DNA of 64,000 bases from Vibrio sp. Of7-15 (GCF_022347565.1 NZ_JAKRGH010000014.1:61707-125706); one strand, 5' to 3'. Counted from the first letter of the stretch, positions 11,103 to 21,865 are shown. Numbers and translations are program-made. The notes: generated by a model not told the origin, from the sequence alone.

Positions 11103-12598
11103 GATTGTGCCTCTAATAACTGCAATGCGGATTCACGATCGGAATAATGGATCGTTTCTGTTGCCAGTACTTGATAGTCTTCATGACCTTTACCAGCCAA
11201 TAAAATAATATCGTTAGGGTGAGCTTCCGATAATGCTAACTGACACGCTTTAAAGCGATTATGCTCAACTCGAACCACTTCCTTGTTTTGTACCCCAGTC
11301 AACATATCTTTAATTATCAACTCAGGGTTTTCACTGCGCGGGTTATCGTCGGTAAAAATCACTTCATCCGATAAACGTTCCGCGATTTCTGCCATCATTG
11401 GCCGTTTGCCAGTGTCTCTATCACCACCGCAGCCCACAATGCACCACAACTTACCTTGGCAGTGCACCTGAAGAGCAGATAACGCTTTTTCTAACGCATC
11501 TGGGGTATGGGCGTAATCCACCACAATCTTAGCTTTAGGCTTATTGGTATTAGAGGCTTGGAACAATTCCATACGCCCTATTACCGCCGTCAACTTCGGC
11601 GCTGTACTGACTAACCCCTCTAAGGAATAACCATTAACTAATAACGCAGCCATCGCCAACAACACATTGCTGGCGTTAAACGCTCCAATCAAAGGGGCTA
11701 CGAACTGAGCTTTACCCCAACTTGAGTCAATAGCCAACTCAATGCCCTGTTCAGAGTATCGAACAGACTCTGCCCATAACTTTTGACCCGTGTGTTGAGT
11801 GATATTTTGTTTATCAATGGCCACAGCCACTGCTTCTGGCATGTCTGATAACCAAGTCTGCCCCACACCATCATCAGCATTTACCACAGCAGCTTGGCAA
11901 TCATGATGAGTAAACAGCATTTTTTTAGCCAATGCGTAATTGGCCATATCACCATGGTAATCGAGATGATCGCGACTTAAGTTAGTAAAGATGCCGACGG
12001 CAAAGGAAAGCGCTTTAATACGCCCTTGCACTAAACCATGGGAAGAGATTTCTAAGGCGGCTAGCTGAGCATGTTGCTGCTCTAATTCACTCAACGTTTG
12101 CTGAATTTCAATAGCACTGCCTGTCGTGTTTAAAGCGGGTTTCAAATCATGAAGCAAACCATTACCGGTTGTTCCCATGACGGCAGAAGTGGTCCCCAGC
12201 AACTCAGCCCATTGAGCGATAATCTGAGAAATAGTGGTTTTACCATTTGTTCCTGTAATACCAAACAGCTTCATCTCTCTTTGTTCTGCACCATAAAAGC
12301 GGCCTGCTAATTCAGAAAGCTTGCTTGCAAGATCATCAAGATAAAGAACAGGCGCTTGACCACATACAGCCAGTTTCCCATGAGGGTGCTGTTCATCGGC
12401 ATCGGCCAAAACGGCATTAGCACCAGACTGAATTGCCCCTTCAATAAACTGGCGACCATCTAAAGCATGGCCTTTTACTGCCACAAACAAAGAACCAGCC
12501 CGAACTTGTCGGCTGTCTAAAGTGATATGAGTAAAACGGGTAGGATTAGCAAGAGCAAACCATGGAGAAACCAGCTCTCCAAGATTAAGAGTCGCCAT
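11099..12598 (-). CDS. murE: UDP-MurNAc-dipeptide--meso-diaminopimelate ligase MurE
   Basis: Cytoplasmic ligase that adds the third stem-peptide residue. The ATP loop GITGTNGKTTISQI is near residue 115. The motif DDNPRSENP near 405 contains DNPR, the signature for meso-diaminopimelate rather than lysine, as expected of a Gram-negative. The 499 residues match the family. The start overlaps ftsI by 14 bases. Confidence 0.97.
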   Translation of the reverse strand: MATLNLGELVSPWFALANPTRFTHITLDSRQVRAGSLFVAVKGHALDGRQFIEGAIQSGANAVLADADEQHPHGKLAVCGQAPVLYLDDLASKLSELAGRFYGAEQREMKLFGITGTNGKTTISQIIAQWAELLGTTSAVMGTTGNGLLHDLKPALNTTGSAIEIQQTLSELEQQHAQLAALEISSHGLVQGRIKALSFAVGIFTNLSRDHLDYHGDMANYALAKKMLFTHHDCQAAVVNADDGVGQTWLSDMPEAVAVAIDKQNITQHTGQKLWAESVRYSEQGIELAIDSSWGKAQFVAPLIGAFNASNVLLAMAALLVNGYSLEGLVSTAPKLTAVIGRMELFQASNTNKPKAKIVVDYAHTPDALEKALSALQVHCQGKLWCIVGCGGDRDTGKRPMMAEIAERLSDEVIFTDDNPRSENPELIIKDMLTGVQNKEVVRVEHNRFKACQLALSEAHPNDIILLAGKGHEDYQVLATETIHYSDRESALQLLEAQS

Positions 12599-14354
12599 TG
12601 TTATCGCCTCTTAAGTTAACAACGTCCACTTGTTGAAGGGACTTTTCATCTGGCGCTACATTTAAAATTTGCAACGCACCCTTTAGTACTTCAGAAAATA
12701 CCGGAGCAGCCACTTGACCACCGTAATACTGATCGCCTTGTGGCTCATTAATAACAACCACCAGCGCAATACGAGGATCACTTACAGGGGCAACCCCCGC
12801 AGTAATCGCAATATACTCATCACTGTAACCACCCGCACTGGCTTTACGTGAAGTACCTGTTTTGGCAGCCACCCGATAACCCGGCACGGCCGCACGTGTT
12901 GCTGAGCCACCTTTTTGAGTAACCGTTTCCATCATCTCTAATACCGCTCTGGCATTTTCAGGTTCAGTAACAGGTTGGCCTGGGATGTCGGCTTCTGTTT
13001 TTAAGATAGAAAGAGGACGATACAGCCCCATCGCCCCTAATGTTGAATAAGCATGGGCAAGTTGAATTGGCGTCACCGACAAACCATAACCAAACGATAA
13101 TGTTGCGATCTCGAACTGAGACCAACGGCGGCGATCAGGAAAAATACCTGTTGCTTCACCAATTAGGTTCAGGCCAGATAACTCACCAAGCCCAACAGAG
13201 TTGTACAACCCCAGCAAAGCTTGCAACGGCATATCTAACGCCAGTTTTGCAACACCAATATTACTGGATTTTTTCAAAATTGTAGTCAGATCGGCCTTAC
13301 CGACACGGCTAACATCACGCACTCGGCTACCACCAATACGCATGATGCCGTTGCCCGTATCAATCACGGTGTCTTTATCCGCAACACCGTTTTCCAAAGC
13401 AGCTAACACCACTAGCGGTTTCACTGTTGAACCCGGCTCCATAGCGTCCGTGATAATTCGGTTACGCATTCTGAAGCTTTGTAGCTGCTCGCGGTTATTC
13501 GGGTTATAGGAAGGCGCATTCACCATCGCCAATACTTCGCCAGTATGAATATCAATCATCACTACCGAACCTGATGCCGCACGATAATCTGCGACAGCTT
13601 GTTTGATGGCTCGATAAGAAATAGCCTGTAAACGCTGATCAATACTTAACGTTAAAGGTTGACCTGGTTCACGCTCTTCTAACGAAATATTTTCAACCAC
13701 ACGACCATAACGATCTTTACGTACTGTCCTGCGGCCAGGTTCTCCCGTTAACCAGCCATCGTAGCTACGTTCAATACCTTCAAGGCCATGACCATCAATC
13801 CCCGTAACACCAATAACATGGGCGCTTACTTCACCTGATGGATAATAACGGCGAGATTCATCTTTTAAGCCAATACCAGATAACTTTAGCTTTTTGATGT
13901 AAGCCGCCATCGCGGGGCTCACTTGACGCTGTAAGTACACAAAACGACGGTTTCTATTTCGCTCTATTTTGGTGATAAGATCTTTACGGTTAAGCCCGAG
14001 AACATCCGCAAGGGCATGCCAACGCGCAGGCTCTACAATACCGCCATTTTTATAAATGGTAACAGGATCAGCCCATACCGCCTGTACGGGCACACTGACA
14101 GCAAGCTGCTCATCATTACGATCAGAGACAATACCACGAGCTGAAGGCATAGCTTTAACGCGAATAGAGCGAGAATCACCTTCACGAATCAAACGATCAG
14201 GCTCGATCACTTGAATGTAGGCAGAACGACCAATTAGAGCCACTAAAGCCAATGTAATAAAGACAAATACAACGCGAAAGCGCCATCCAATTAATGCTGG
14301 AGGCGCCTTTGTTAACCGCTTATTACTGGGTGGTGATTTTTTGAAAAACTTCAT
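12585..14354 (-). CDS. ftsI: septal transpeptidase FtsI (penicillin-binding protein 3)
   Basis: Class B penicillin-binding protein that cross-links septal peptidoglycan; it is the target of division-blocking beta-lactams. A single N-terminal membrane anchor (about residues 28-48) is followed by a pedestal domain and the transpeptidase domain. The three catalytic motifs are visible: STVK (active-site Ser, in EPGSTVKPL), SSN (in KKSSNIGVA) and KTGT (in AAKTGTSRK). The 589 residues match E. coli FtsI. It overlaps ftsL by 4 bases. Confidence 0.98.
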   Translation of the reverse strand: MKFFKKSPPSNKRLTKAPPALIGWRFRVVFVFITLALVALIGRSAYIQVIEPDRLIREGDSRSIRVKAMPSARGIVSDRNDEQLAVSVPVQAVWADPVTIYKNGGIVEPARWHALADVLGLNRKDLITKIERNRNRRFVYLQRQVSPAMAAYIKKLKLSGIGLKDESRRYYPSGEVSAHVIGVTGIDGHGLEGIERSYDGWLTGEPGRRTVRKDRYGRVVENISLEEREPGQPLTLSIDQRLQAISYRAIKQAVADYRAASGSVVMIDIHTGEVLAMVNAPSYNPNNREQLQSFRMRNRIITDAMEPGSTVKPLVVLAALENGVADKDTVIDTGNGIMRIGGSRVRDVSRVGKADLTTILKKSSNIGVAKLALDMPLQALLGLYNSVGLGELSGLNLIGEATGIFPDRRRWSQFEIATLSFGYGLSVTPIQLAHAYSTLGAMGLYRPLSILKTEADIPGQPVTEPENARAVLEMMETVTQKGGSATRAAVPGYRVAAKTGTSRKASAGGYSDEYIAITAGVAPVSDPRIALVVVINEPQGDQYYGGQVAAPVFSEVLKGALQILNVAPDEKSLQQVDVVNLRGDNNGDS

Positions 14355-14677
14355 GGCAGTTTGATGATCACTTCTTTATCTGGCTCAGGTCGTTTCATCT
14401 CTAATTCTTCCATCGCCAAACGCTGTACTCGACTGTGTTCAGCTAACGCATTTTCTTCTAAGATTAAATTTCGCCATTCACCATCCAGCAGATCTTTTTC
14501 CAACAATAAATTTTCTCGCTGATCAATCATCTGACGCGTATTGTGAGTCACAAGAACCACCCCAATTGCGCTAATAAAAATGAATATCAGCAAAATAAAC
14601 TGCCACCGGCCAATGGAAAAAAGATCCAGACCGATAGTACGAGCTAAATTGCTTTCAGGTGAAGGTTGTTGGCTCAT
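14351..14677 (-). CDS. ftsL: cell division protein FtsL
   Basis: Small bitopic division protein (108 residues) of the FtsQLB complex. It has a cytoplasmic N-terminus, one hydrophobic helix (about 28-46, [17 protein letters not shown]) and a periplasmic coiled coil rich in Glu and Leu with heptad-like spacing. The call rests on this architecture and on the position between rsmH and ftsI, overlapping each by 4 bases; FtsL sequences are poorly conserved. Confidence 0.93.
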   Translation of the reverse strand: MSQQPSPESNLARTIGLDLFSIGRWQFILLIFIFISAIGVVLVTHNTRQMIDQRENLLLEKDLLDGEWRNLILEENALAEHSRVQRLAMEELEMKRPEPDKEVIIKLP

Positions 14678-15624
14678 AGACGGGCAGCAACTCGCAAGAC
14701 AGAGCTACGTGAGCGCGTATTGACTTCGACCTCTTGTGTAGAAGGCTTTAATGCTTTGCCGATGGTCTTCATTTTAGCGCTGCCTAGTTCTTTAATTTGA
14801 GCTTCAGTCAACGGTAAACCATGAGGTACTTCAGGGCCTTTGCTCTGTTTTCTCATGAAGCGCTTCACCATGCGATCTTCTAAAGAATGAAAGCTGATCA
14901 CCGACAAACGGCCTTCAGGCGCTAAAACATCAAGGGCACCATGAAGTGCTGTATCAATTTCTTCTAATTCGCTGTTGATGTAAATTCGAAACGCTTGGAA
15001 AGCACGTGTCGCTGGGTGTTTTTTCTCTTTAAAGCTTTTTGGTGCCGCTTCTGAAATGAGTTTGGCCAGCTGGCTAGTGCGCGTAAGTGGTTCGTTTTCT
15101 TCATTATCACGATAAGCAACAATTGCCTTAGCAATGCGGCGGGCGTGTTTATCTTCGCCAAACTCACGAATAACCCAAGTAATATCATCAAGCTCTGCTT
15201 CTTCTAACCACTTAGAAACAGGCATGCCTGACGTTGGATCCATACGCATGTCTAGTGGACCGTCTTTCATAAAGCTAAAACCACGCTCAGCATCATCAAG
15301 CTGTGGTGAAGAAACCCCTAAATCCAGTAAAACACCATCAATTTTTCCAACTAAGTCTAACTCTTCAACATAACTGGCAATACCAGAAAATGGGCCATGT
15401 ATGATGGTAAAGCGCGGGTCTGTGATTTTTTTCGCTTCTTCGATGGCTTGAGGATCGCGATCAATGCTGTATAAACGGCCATTTTCTCCTAGCTGAGACA
15501 AGATCGTTCGAGTATGTCCGCCACGGCCAAACGTACCGTCAATGTAGATACCATCAGGTTTAATAGCTAAGCCATCAATAGATTCGTGAAGTAAAACGGA
15601 AACGTGCTGGAATTGTTCAGACAT
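14674..15624 (-). CDS. rsmH: 16S rRNA (cytosine-1402-N4)-methyltransferase RsmH
   Basis: SAM-dependent methyltransferase that modifies C1402 in the ribosomal P site, formerly MraW. The 316 residues begin [19 protein letters not shown], followed by the family motif [10 protein letters not shown] near 30, [18 protein letters not shown] near 100 and [14 protein letters not shown] near 255. It is the first gene of the visible dcw cluster; mraZ, which normally precedes it, is absent. The ATG lacks an obvious ribosome binding site, and a five-codon open frame with a good one ends 25 bases upstream. rsmI, which adds the second methyl at the same nucleotide, lies about 770 bases away. Confidence 0.97.
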   Translation of the reverse strand: MSEQFQHVSVLLHESIDGLAIKPDGIYIDGTFGRGGHTRTILSQLGENGRLYSIDRDPQAIEEAKKITDPRFTIIHGPFSGIASYVEELDLVGKIDGVLLDLGVSSPQLDDAERGFSFMKDGPLDMRMDPTSGMPVSKWLEEAELDDITWVIREFGEDKHARRIAKAIVAYRDNEENEPLTRTSQLAKLISEAAPKSFKEKKHPATRAFQAFRIYINSELEEIDTALHGALDVLAPEGRLSVISFHSLEDRMVKRFMRKQSKGPEVPHGLPLTEAQIKELGSAKMKTIGKALKPSTQEVEVNTRSRSSVLRVAARL

Positions 15625-15649
15625 AGTGATTATTTATCGCCATAAAAGC

Positions 15650-15667
15650 TTAATTAGGAGAATACAT
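15650..15667 (-). other. possible five-codon upstream reading frame before rsmH
   Basis: On the minus strand GAGGAAAG, an excellent Shine-Dalgarno sequence, sits 5 bases ahead of an ATG at 15667. This frame encodes Met-Tyr-Ser-Pro-Asn and then stops. rsmH starts 25 bases further on without a comparable site. It could be a leader peptide coupling translation to rsmH, or a relic of a lost mraZ start. Nothing beyond the signals themselves supports it. Confidence 0.3.
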
Positions 15668-15842
15668 TGAATCTTTCCTCATTAGGTTCGGGTAAAACTC
15701 AATCAGAGGCAAATATTCAGTAAACCTTACATTCTACCTGATTGAGGGAAACTGGCTAGACCAAAGAGATAGATAATGGCAATCGTATTATTAAGTAGTT
15801 TGAAATAAGAAGAAAAAGAGAAGCAGTAGAAGGAGTCAATTC

Positions 15843-15901
15843 TTATAAAAAAGACAAAGCCCATCGTAAAACAGCCATATGGCAACTTTACGATGGGCTT
15901 T
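15843..15901 (-). terminator. Rho-independent terminator of rnpB
   Basis: Minus-strand hairpin with arms AAAGCCCATCGTAAA and TTTACGATGGGCTTT, followed by a T-rich stretch (GTCTTTTTTATAAG). It lies directly past the 3' end of RNase P RNA. It should separate rnpB from the dcw cluster, implying that rsmH has its own promoter in 15670-15840. Confidence 0.85.
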
Positions 15902-15911
15902 ATCTATATGT

Positions 15912-16302
<391 letters not shown>

Positions 16303-16310
16303 GGCGACGG

Positions 16311-16339
16311 ATTGTATAGGAGCCCATAACAAGTTACCA
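16311..16339 (-). promoter_or_regulatory. putative rnpB promoter
   Basis: On the minus strand TGGTAA (16339-16334) and TACAAT (16316-16311) are 17 bases apart. The -10 ends 8 bases before the expected 5' end of RNase P RNA. A GC-rich stretch CGTCGCCGG follows the -10, resembling the discriminator of stringently controlled stable RNA genes. Confidence 0.6.
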
Positions 16340-16389
16340 GTAAAAAGTCACAACAAGTGAAAAATAACGGCAAACAGAGCCAATACGCC

Positions 16390-17253
16390 TTACTCTAAGT
16401 GCTCTAAGCCCCATTTATAGAGCGCATTTTTCTTTAGACCATAGATTTCTGCAGCTAATGCTGCCGCTTTTTTCAAAGGCAATTCTTTTACTAAGATACC
16501 TAACGTACGCGTTGCATCCAGCGGCAAAGAGTCTTTTTCATCACTACGATAACCATGAATCAGTAGAACCATTTCACCACGAATACGGTTACTGTCTTCC
16601 TTTAGCCACTCAATCAGTTCACCCAATGGCGCACCATGAATTGTTTCATAAGTCTTCGTTAACTCACGAGCCAAAACAACTTCACGCTCCGCACCTAATA
16701 CTACCAGCATATCTTCAAGTGAATCTGTAATACGATGCGGCGACTCATAAAAGATGCAAGTACGCTCAGCTTGAGCAATTTCTTCAAACTTATCACGACG
16801 ACCTTTGCTTTTTGGAGGAAGAAAGCCTTCAAAACTAAACCGGTCAGACGGAAGACCAGCAGCACTTAATGCCGTGATCACTGCACATGCACCAGGCAAT
16901 GGCACCACTTTCACTCCCGCTTGGCGACAACGATTAACAAGGTGATAACCTGGATCGCTGATCAGTGGTGTGCCAGCATCAGACACTAACGCAATACTTT
17001 GACCCTGCTGCAATTTTTCAATTAGGAAGTCTGCTTTTTGCTGTTCATTATGATCATGCAAAGCAAATGTGCGTGTAGAAATAGAAAAATGAGACAATAA
17101 ACGTCCTGTATGTCTGGTATCTTCTGCAGCAATCAAATCGACTTGCCCTAAAACCTCTAAAGCTCTTTGGGTAATATCCCCCAAATTACCAATTGGAGTA
17201 GGCACTATGTACAAAGTTGCGACATCTACCACGGATGTATTGCTATCACTCAT
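16390..17253 (-). CDS. rsmI: 16S rRNA (cytidine-1402-2'-O)-methyltransferase RsmI
   Basis: Tetrapyrrole-methylase-fold SAM enzyme that 2'-O-methylates C1402, the same nucleotide modified by RsmH. The N-terminal [17 protein letters not shown], then [12 protein letters not shown] near 40 and [14 protein letters not shown] near 90 are the family signatures. The 287 residues match E. coli YraL/RsmI. It is divergent from lpoA, a classical pairing. The likely promoter lies in the 61-base divergent gap. Confidence 0.97.
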   Translation of the reverse strand: MSDSNTSVVDVATLYIVPTPIGNLGDITQRALEVLGQVDLIAAEDTRHTGRLLSHFSISTRTFALHDHNEQQKADFLIEKLQQGQSIALVSDAGTPLISDPGYHLVNRCRQAGVKVVPLPGACAVITALSAAGLPSDRFSFEGFLPPKSKGRRDKFEEIAQAERTCIFYESPHRITDSLEDMLVVLGAEREVVLARELTKTYETIHGAPLGELIEWLKEDSNRIRGEMVLLIHGYRSDEKDSLPLDATRTLGILVKELPLKKAAALAAEIYGLKKNALYKWGLEHLE

Positions 17254-17256
17254 TTG

Positions 17257-17285
17257 TTTACGATCTCTTCAGCGATTAGTATAGG
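17257..17285 (+). promoter_or_regulatory. putative lpoA promoter, overlapping a divergent rsmI promoter
   Basis: On the plus strand TTTACG (17257-17262) and TATAGG (17280-17285) are 17 bases apart. On the minus strand TTCAAG (17306-17301) and TATACT (17283-17278), also 17 bases apart, face rsmI. The two -10 elements overlap, so the promoters may compete. Both are only moderate matches to consensus. Confidence 0.4.
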
Positions 17286-17314
17286 AGGTAACTTCATAAC
17301 CTTGAACAGAACTC

Positions 17315-19126
17315 ATGGCCAAGATTACCCATAAGCGAAAGAGTGTAACACGTCTTCTAGCCCCTGTAGCCCTTGCTATCGGGTTGGCTGCGTGTTCAGG
17401 AACACCAAACCAACAATTGAGCGCCGATATTACGGCACCTGCGACCGCCAGTTCGGCTGATTATATTCTTCAAGCAGAGAATCAAGAAGGAGCGCTAAAA
17501 AACGACTGGCTGATTTTAGCGTTAAAAGCCTCCATCAATGAAAATAATATCTCACAAGCCGATTTAATTTTACGACGCCTTGCCAACCAAAACTTATCTC
17601 CAGTACAAATGGCAGAGTGGCAACTCGCACGTGCAGAATTGCGCCATAAAAATCAACAAACAGGCTTAGCACTGCAAGGACTTAACTTCCAGCCTTGGTG
17701 GAAGTTAGCTGATGCCCAGTGGCAACACTATCATCAATTACGTGCCACACTGTTTTCTTTAGCCAACGACGAACTGAATGCCAGCCGCGAGTTAATCGAG
17801 CTCGCCAAATACAGCCAAGACCCTTCAGCTCAATGGCAACAGGTATGGCAAAAAATCACGGTATACAGTCAGTACGAATTACAATCTTTAAAGTTTGATG
17901 AGGAAGAAGACGTTTTACGAGGTTGGAGCCAGCTGGCGATTTATATAAAAACCCTTCAAAATCGTCCAAGTAATCTAAAAAAAGCTTTAGAAAACTGGCT
18001 AGCGACTAACCCCAACCATCCGGCGGCCACTTATACGCCATCAGTCATTACCGAAATTCTCGCGTTAGAGATTGTTCGCCCCGATAATGTTGCTTTGCTA
18101 CTGCCGCTTTCTGGTAAATATGCACCTCAAGGCAGCCGAGTTCGAGACGGCTTCATCAATGCGATGCTTAGTGATGAAAACCGCAACGAAGCAACGAACT
18201 TAAAAGTCATTGATACCAACAGCCAATCAATGGAGCAAATCACTGCCCAGCTAGCCAATAACCACATTGAATTTGTGATCGGCCCACTAACAAAAAGTAA
18301 CATTGAGAAGTTCCAAGCCGTCAACCATAATAACCTACCGCAGCTGGCCTTAAATATTCCAGAGCAAAGAAGTAGCACTGCTAATGCATGCTATTTTGCA
18401 CTTTCCCCTGAGCAAGAAGCTCAGCAAGCGGCACAGCATTTATTTGCTAATGGCCATCAATACCCACTGGTTTTAGCGCCAAGTGGGAAATTTGGTATGC
18501 GAGTCGTAGAGGCTTTTAACCAGCAATGGAAGCAACTCACTAATCAAGCGCCCGAAAACCACTTCTTTGGTTCTAAATCTCAGCTTCAGCAGCAAGTCAA
18601 TGATGTATTTGGCCTAAAAGACAGCCAGAACCGCATTGCTCAAATGAAGCAAATTCTTAACATTGAGTTAGAAACGCAAGCACGTAGCCGACGTGATATT
18701 GATGCGGTTTACATGATTGCTAACCGCTCGGAGCTCACGCTGCTTAAACCTTTTATTGAGGTTGCTATTAATCCAGATGCAAACCCTCCGAAGTTGTTCG
18801 CCAGCTCACGCAGCAACAATGGCAGCAGCAAACAGCTTAGTGAAATTAAGGGTATCGAATTCAGTGACATTCCACTTCTAACCGATGAGAACCATAGCTT
18901 TATGGTTAAATTTGAAACCTTATGGCCAAAAAGCAGTAATGGCCAAGTTCGCTTACATGCTTTAGGAATGGATGCATACCAGCTCATCACAGAGCTACCA
19001 CAAATGAAAGCAGTGGAAAGCTATAGCACTCCAGGAAAGACAGGCGTCTTAAGCATCAATAAAGAATGTGTCATTCAGCGTCAGATCAGTTGGGCTACCC
19101 ATGGCTTGGCTAAAACGCAACAATAG
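17315..19126 (+). CDS. lpoA: penicillin-binding protein activator LpoA (outer-membrane lipoprotein)
   Basis: Outer-membrane lipoprotein that reaches through the periplasm to activate the peptidoglycan synthase PBP1a. A lipoprotein signal peptide ends LAAC with the lipidated Cys near residue 27. An N-terminal helical TPR-like region (about 45-245) is followed by a periplasmic-binding-protein-like fold starting near VALLLPLSGKYAPQGSRV. The 603-residue length matches LpoA. It heads lpoA-yraN-diaA-dolP, whose genes overlap or abut. Confidence 0.95.
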   Translation: MAKITHKRKSVTRLLAPVALAIGLAACSGTPNQQLSADITAPATASSADYILQAENQEGALKNDWLILALKASINENNISQADLILRRLANQNLSPVQMAEWQLARAELRHKNQQTGLALQGLNFQPWWKLADAQWQHYHQLRATLFSLANDELNASRELIELAKYSQDPSAQWQQVWQKITVYSQYELQSLKFDEEEDVLRGWSQLAIYIKTLQNRPSNLKKALENWLATNPNHPAATYTPSVITEILALEIVRPDNVALLLPLSGKYAPQGSRVRDGFINAMLSDENRNEATNLKVIDTNSQSMEQITAQLANNHIEFVIGPLTKSNIEKFQAVNHNNLPQLALNIPEQRSSTANACYFALSPEQEAQQAAQHLFANGHQYPLVLAPSGKFGMRVVEAFNQQWKQLTNQAPENHFFGSKSQLQQQVNDVFGLKDSQNRIAQMKQILNIELETQARSRRDIDAVYMIANRSELTLLKPFIEVAINPDANPPKLFASSRSNNGSSKQLSEIKGIEFSDIPLLTDENHSFMVKFETLWPKSSNGQVRLHALGMDAYQLITELPQMKAVESYSTPGKTGVLSINKECVIQRQISWATHGLAKTQQ

Positions 19127-19481
19127 CACCAAAGTTCAAGGTGCTCACTACGAGCAAGTGGCTAAGCATTTTTTACTTAGCCACTCACTAACGTATGTCA
19201 CCTGCAACTTTTCTTGTAAAATGGGCGAAATTGATCTCATTATGCAAGATAACGACACTCTGGTATTTGTAGAAGTAAAATACCGTCGCCACCGACAATA
19301 CGGTGCAGCAGAAGAAATGGTGAATTACGCCAAACAAAAAAGGTTAATGAAAACGGCCTTTTATTGGCTGAAAAAACATAACTACGCCATTGATAACACC
19401 TCATTTAGATTTGATGTTATTGCTATTCATGAACAAGGTAATGACATTAATTGGATAAAAAACGCAATTGTTGAAGGGTAA
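19101..19481 (+). CDS. yraN: UPF0102 family protein YraN (endonuclease-like fold)
   Basis: Small protein of the YraN/UPF0102 family with a predicted restriction-endonuclease-like core; its cellular role is not established. Visible motifs are the early GAHYEQVAKHFL, then CKMGEIDLIMQD and LVFVEVKYRR, whose E-x(n)-D and ExK pattern resembles PD-(D/E)XK nucleases. I chose the ATG at 19101, 126 residues, overlapping lpoA by 26 bases. A further upstream start at 19068 is possible. No strong ribosome binding site is visible, which suggests coupling to lpoA. Confidence 0.88.
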   Translation: MAWLKRNNSTKVQGAHYEQVAKHFLLSHSLTYVTCNFSCKMGEIDLIMQDNDTLVFVEVKYRRHRQYGAAEEMVNYAKQKRLMKTAFYWLKKHNYAIDNTSFRFDVIAIHEQGNDINWIKNAIVEG

Positions 19482-20077
<596 letters not shown>

Positions 20078-20078
<1 letters not shown>

Positions 20079-20644
20079 TGAAACTGATTAAGATCCTATT
20101 GGTTGCGAGCTTGATCAGTTTACAAGGTTGTGCAGGTCTATTTGTAGCCGGGGCCGCAACAACGGCTGCTGTGGCTACCGATCCTCGTAGCACTCAAGAG
20201 CAGTGGCAAGACACACAATTAGAGCTAGAAGTCACAGGCATCGGAAATAAAGCCCCTTTTCCTGGTAAAGCACGTGTGTCGGCCATCGTGTATCAAGGAA
20301 AAGTACTTCTGGTTGGCCAAGCTGTTGACGAACAAACCAAAAGCCAGCTAGAACAGCAAGTGCGTTCATTAAACAATGTTAAAGTGCTGCACAATCAGAT
20401 CAGGGTTCGCGAGCTCTTAACTCTATCAAACATAAGCAATGACAGCTGGATCACCACCAAAGTAAAGTCCGCACTTTTAACCAATAAAGAGCTCAATGGT
20501 GTAAAAGTGAAAGTCAACACAGAAGACAGCGAAGTTTTTCTCAGTGGATATGTAACTCGGGAATCTGCCGATATCGCAACAGATGTCGCACGTAATATAT
20601 CAGGAGTAAAACAAGTGATTAGGGCGTTTGAATACGCTGAATAA
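20078..20644 (+). CDS. dolP: outer-membrane lipoprotein DolP (YraP), two BON domains
   Basis: Outer-membrane lipoprotein of the DolP/YraP family, which concentrates at division sites and supports envelope integrity and BAM function. The signal peptide ends LQGC with the lipidated Cys near residue 18. Two BON domains follow, roughly 45-115 (with KARVSAIVYQGKVLLVG) and 122-188 (with WITTKVKSALL and VFLSGYV). The 188 residues match the family. In E. coli this gene is under sigma-E control; I see no separate promoter here. Confidence 0.94.
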
Positions 20645-20669
20645 AGTACACTAGCCACTATTCATTTAT

Positions 20670-20699
20670 AAAAAAGCAGCGATGGTTCGCTGCTTTTTT
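20670..20699. terminator. bidirectional terminator between dolP and sspB
   Basis: Symmetric hairpin AAAAAAGCAGCGA-TGGT-TCGCTGCTTTTTT in the gap between the convergent dolP (plus) and sspB (minus) operons. A-tract and T-tract on either side let it work in both directions. Confidence 0.9.
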
Positions 20700-21200
20700 C
20701 TATACCAAACGTAGCGTTGGGCGACCTGTTGGTCTTGGTGGCTCATTATCTGGATCTGGTTCAGACACAGATTCTGAAACCTCTGCTTCAGTCTCAACGA
20801 CACTGCTTAAATGAGTCTGAGGCGCTTCTTCTGGAATGCTCTCATCCTGCTCTTCAATATGTTCTTCTAAGTAAGCATCTTCTGGCTCAAACACTGTGCC
20901 TGCACCGTTTTCACGGGCATAAATAGCTTGAACTGCATACATAGGAACAATAATCGCGTGTGGTCTACCACTAAAGCGAGCATTAAAGGTAATCGCTTCA
21001 TTACCTAGCTCTAAATTACCAACAGCATGTGGAACGATGTTCAACACAATTTGGCCATCTTGCACAAACTCCATTGGAACTCGTACACCAGGCATCGTAG
21101 CATCAACAACTAGATGAGGGGTTAGCTCATTATCAACTAACCACTCATAAAATGCCCGCACCAAATAAGGACGACGCGGAGCCATTTTTTCCATATCCAT
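20700..21200 (-). CDS. sspB: ClpXP adaptor SspB
   Basis: Adaptor that delivers ssrA-tagged proteins, and in E. coli the RseA fragment, to the ClpXP protease. The globular N-terminal domain (about 1-110, beginning RRPYLVRAFYEWLVDNELTPH minus its first residues) binds substrate. A long acidic linker rich in Glu/Asp/Ser follows. The C-terminal peptide RPTGRPTLRLV is the ClpX-binding tail. Length is 166 residues. It sits downstream of sspA with a one-base overlap. Confidence 0.96.
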   Translation of the reverse strand: MDMEKMAPRRPYLVRAFYEWLVDNELTPHLVVDATMPGVRVPMEFVQDGQIVLNIVPHAVGNLELGNEAITFNARFSGRPHAIIVPMYAVQAIYARENGAGTVFEPEDAYLEEHIEEQDESIPEEAPQTHLSSVVETEAEVSESVSEPDPDNEPPRPTGRPTLRLV

Positions 21201-21838
21201 TATCGACCAGCCAAACGCATCTCACGCTCAACTTCAGTCAAAGAGGCTAGGAATGAATCACGCTCAAATACGCGGTTCATGTATAGCTTCAACTCTTTTG
21301 AGCCAGGACCTGTTAACTCAATACCCATTGACGGTAGACGCCACAATAGAGGTGCTAAGTAGCAATCAACAACGCTGAATTCTTCACTCATGAAGTAAGG
21401 GTACTCAGCAAATACTGGTGCTAGGCTTAATAGATCATCACGAAGTTGGCGGCGAGCTGCATCAGCTTCATCCGTCGAGCCTTTTGTGATCTTTTTCGCT
21501 AATGAATACCAGTTATTCTCTACACGGTACATCATCAAACGACTATTACCACGAGCAACTGGGTATACTGGCATCAATGGTGGGTGAGGGAAACGCTCAT
21601 CCAAGTATTCCATGATGATGTTTGAGTTATATAGTGCTAACTCACGATCGACCAGAGTTGGAACGGTTTTGTAAGGATTTAGTTCAGCCAGTTCAGAAGG
21701 TAAATTGGCCGGATCGACTAATTCAATTTCAACACTTACACCTTTCTCGGCTAGAACGATACGAACTTGATGACTATACATATCAGACGCGTCTGAGAAC
21801 AAAGTCATCACCGAGCGTTTATTGGCAGCAACAGCCAT
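21200..21838 (-). CDS. sspA: stringent starvation protein SspA
   Basis: Glutathione-S-transferase-fold protein that binds RNA polymerase and helps cells tolerate starvation and acid; in vibrios and phage systems it modulates transcription. The 212-residue protein has an N-terminal thioredoxin-like domain (RSVMTLFSDASDMYSHQVR, NPYKTVPTLVDRELALYNS) and an all-helical C-terminal domain. I chose the ATG at 21838, preceded by CTGGAGGG, over an upstream in-frame start that lies in the petC terminator. Confidence 0.96.
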   Translation of the reverse strand: MAVAANKRSVMTLFSDASDMYSHQVRIVLAEKGVSVEIELVDPANLPSELAELNPYKTVPTLVDRELALYNSNIIMEYLDERFPHPPLMPVYPVARGNSRLMMYRVENNWYSLAKKITKGSTDEADAARRQLRDDLLSLAPVFAEYPYFMSEEFSVVDCYLAPLLWRLPSMGIELTGPGSKELKLYMNRVFERDSFLASLTEVEREMRLAGR

Positions 21839-21865
21839 TAAGCCCTCCAGTATATAAACGGATAT

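Noticed and set aside
17283..17289. AGGAGGT as a ribosome binding site for lpoA
   Set aside because: It lies 25 bases before the ATG with no in-frame start nearer, and overlaps the proposed -10, so it is probably not even transcribed.
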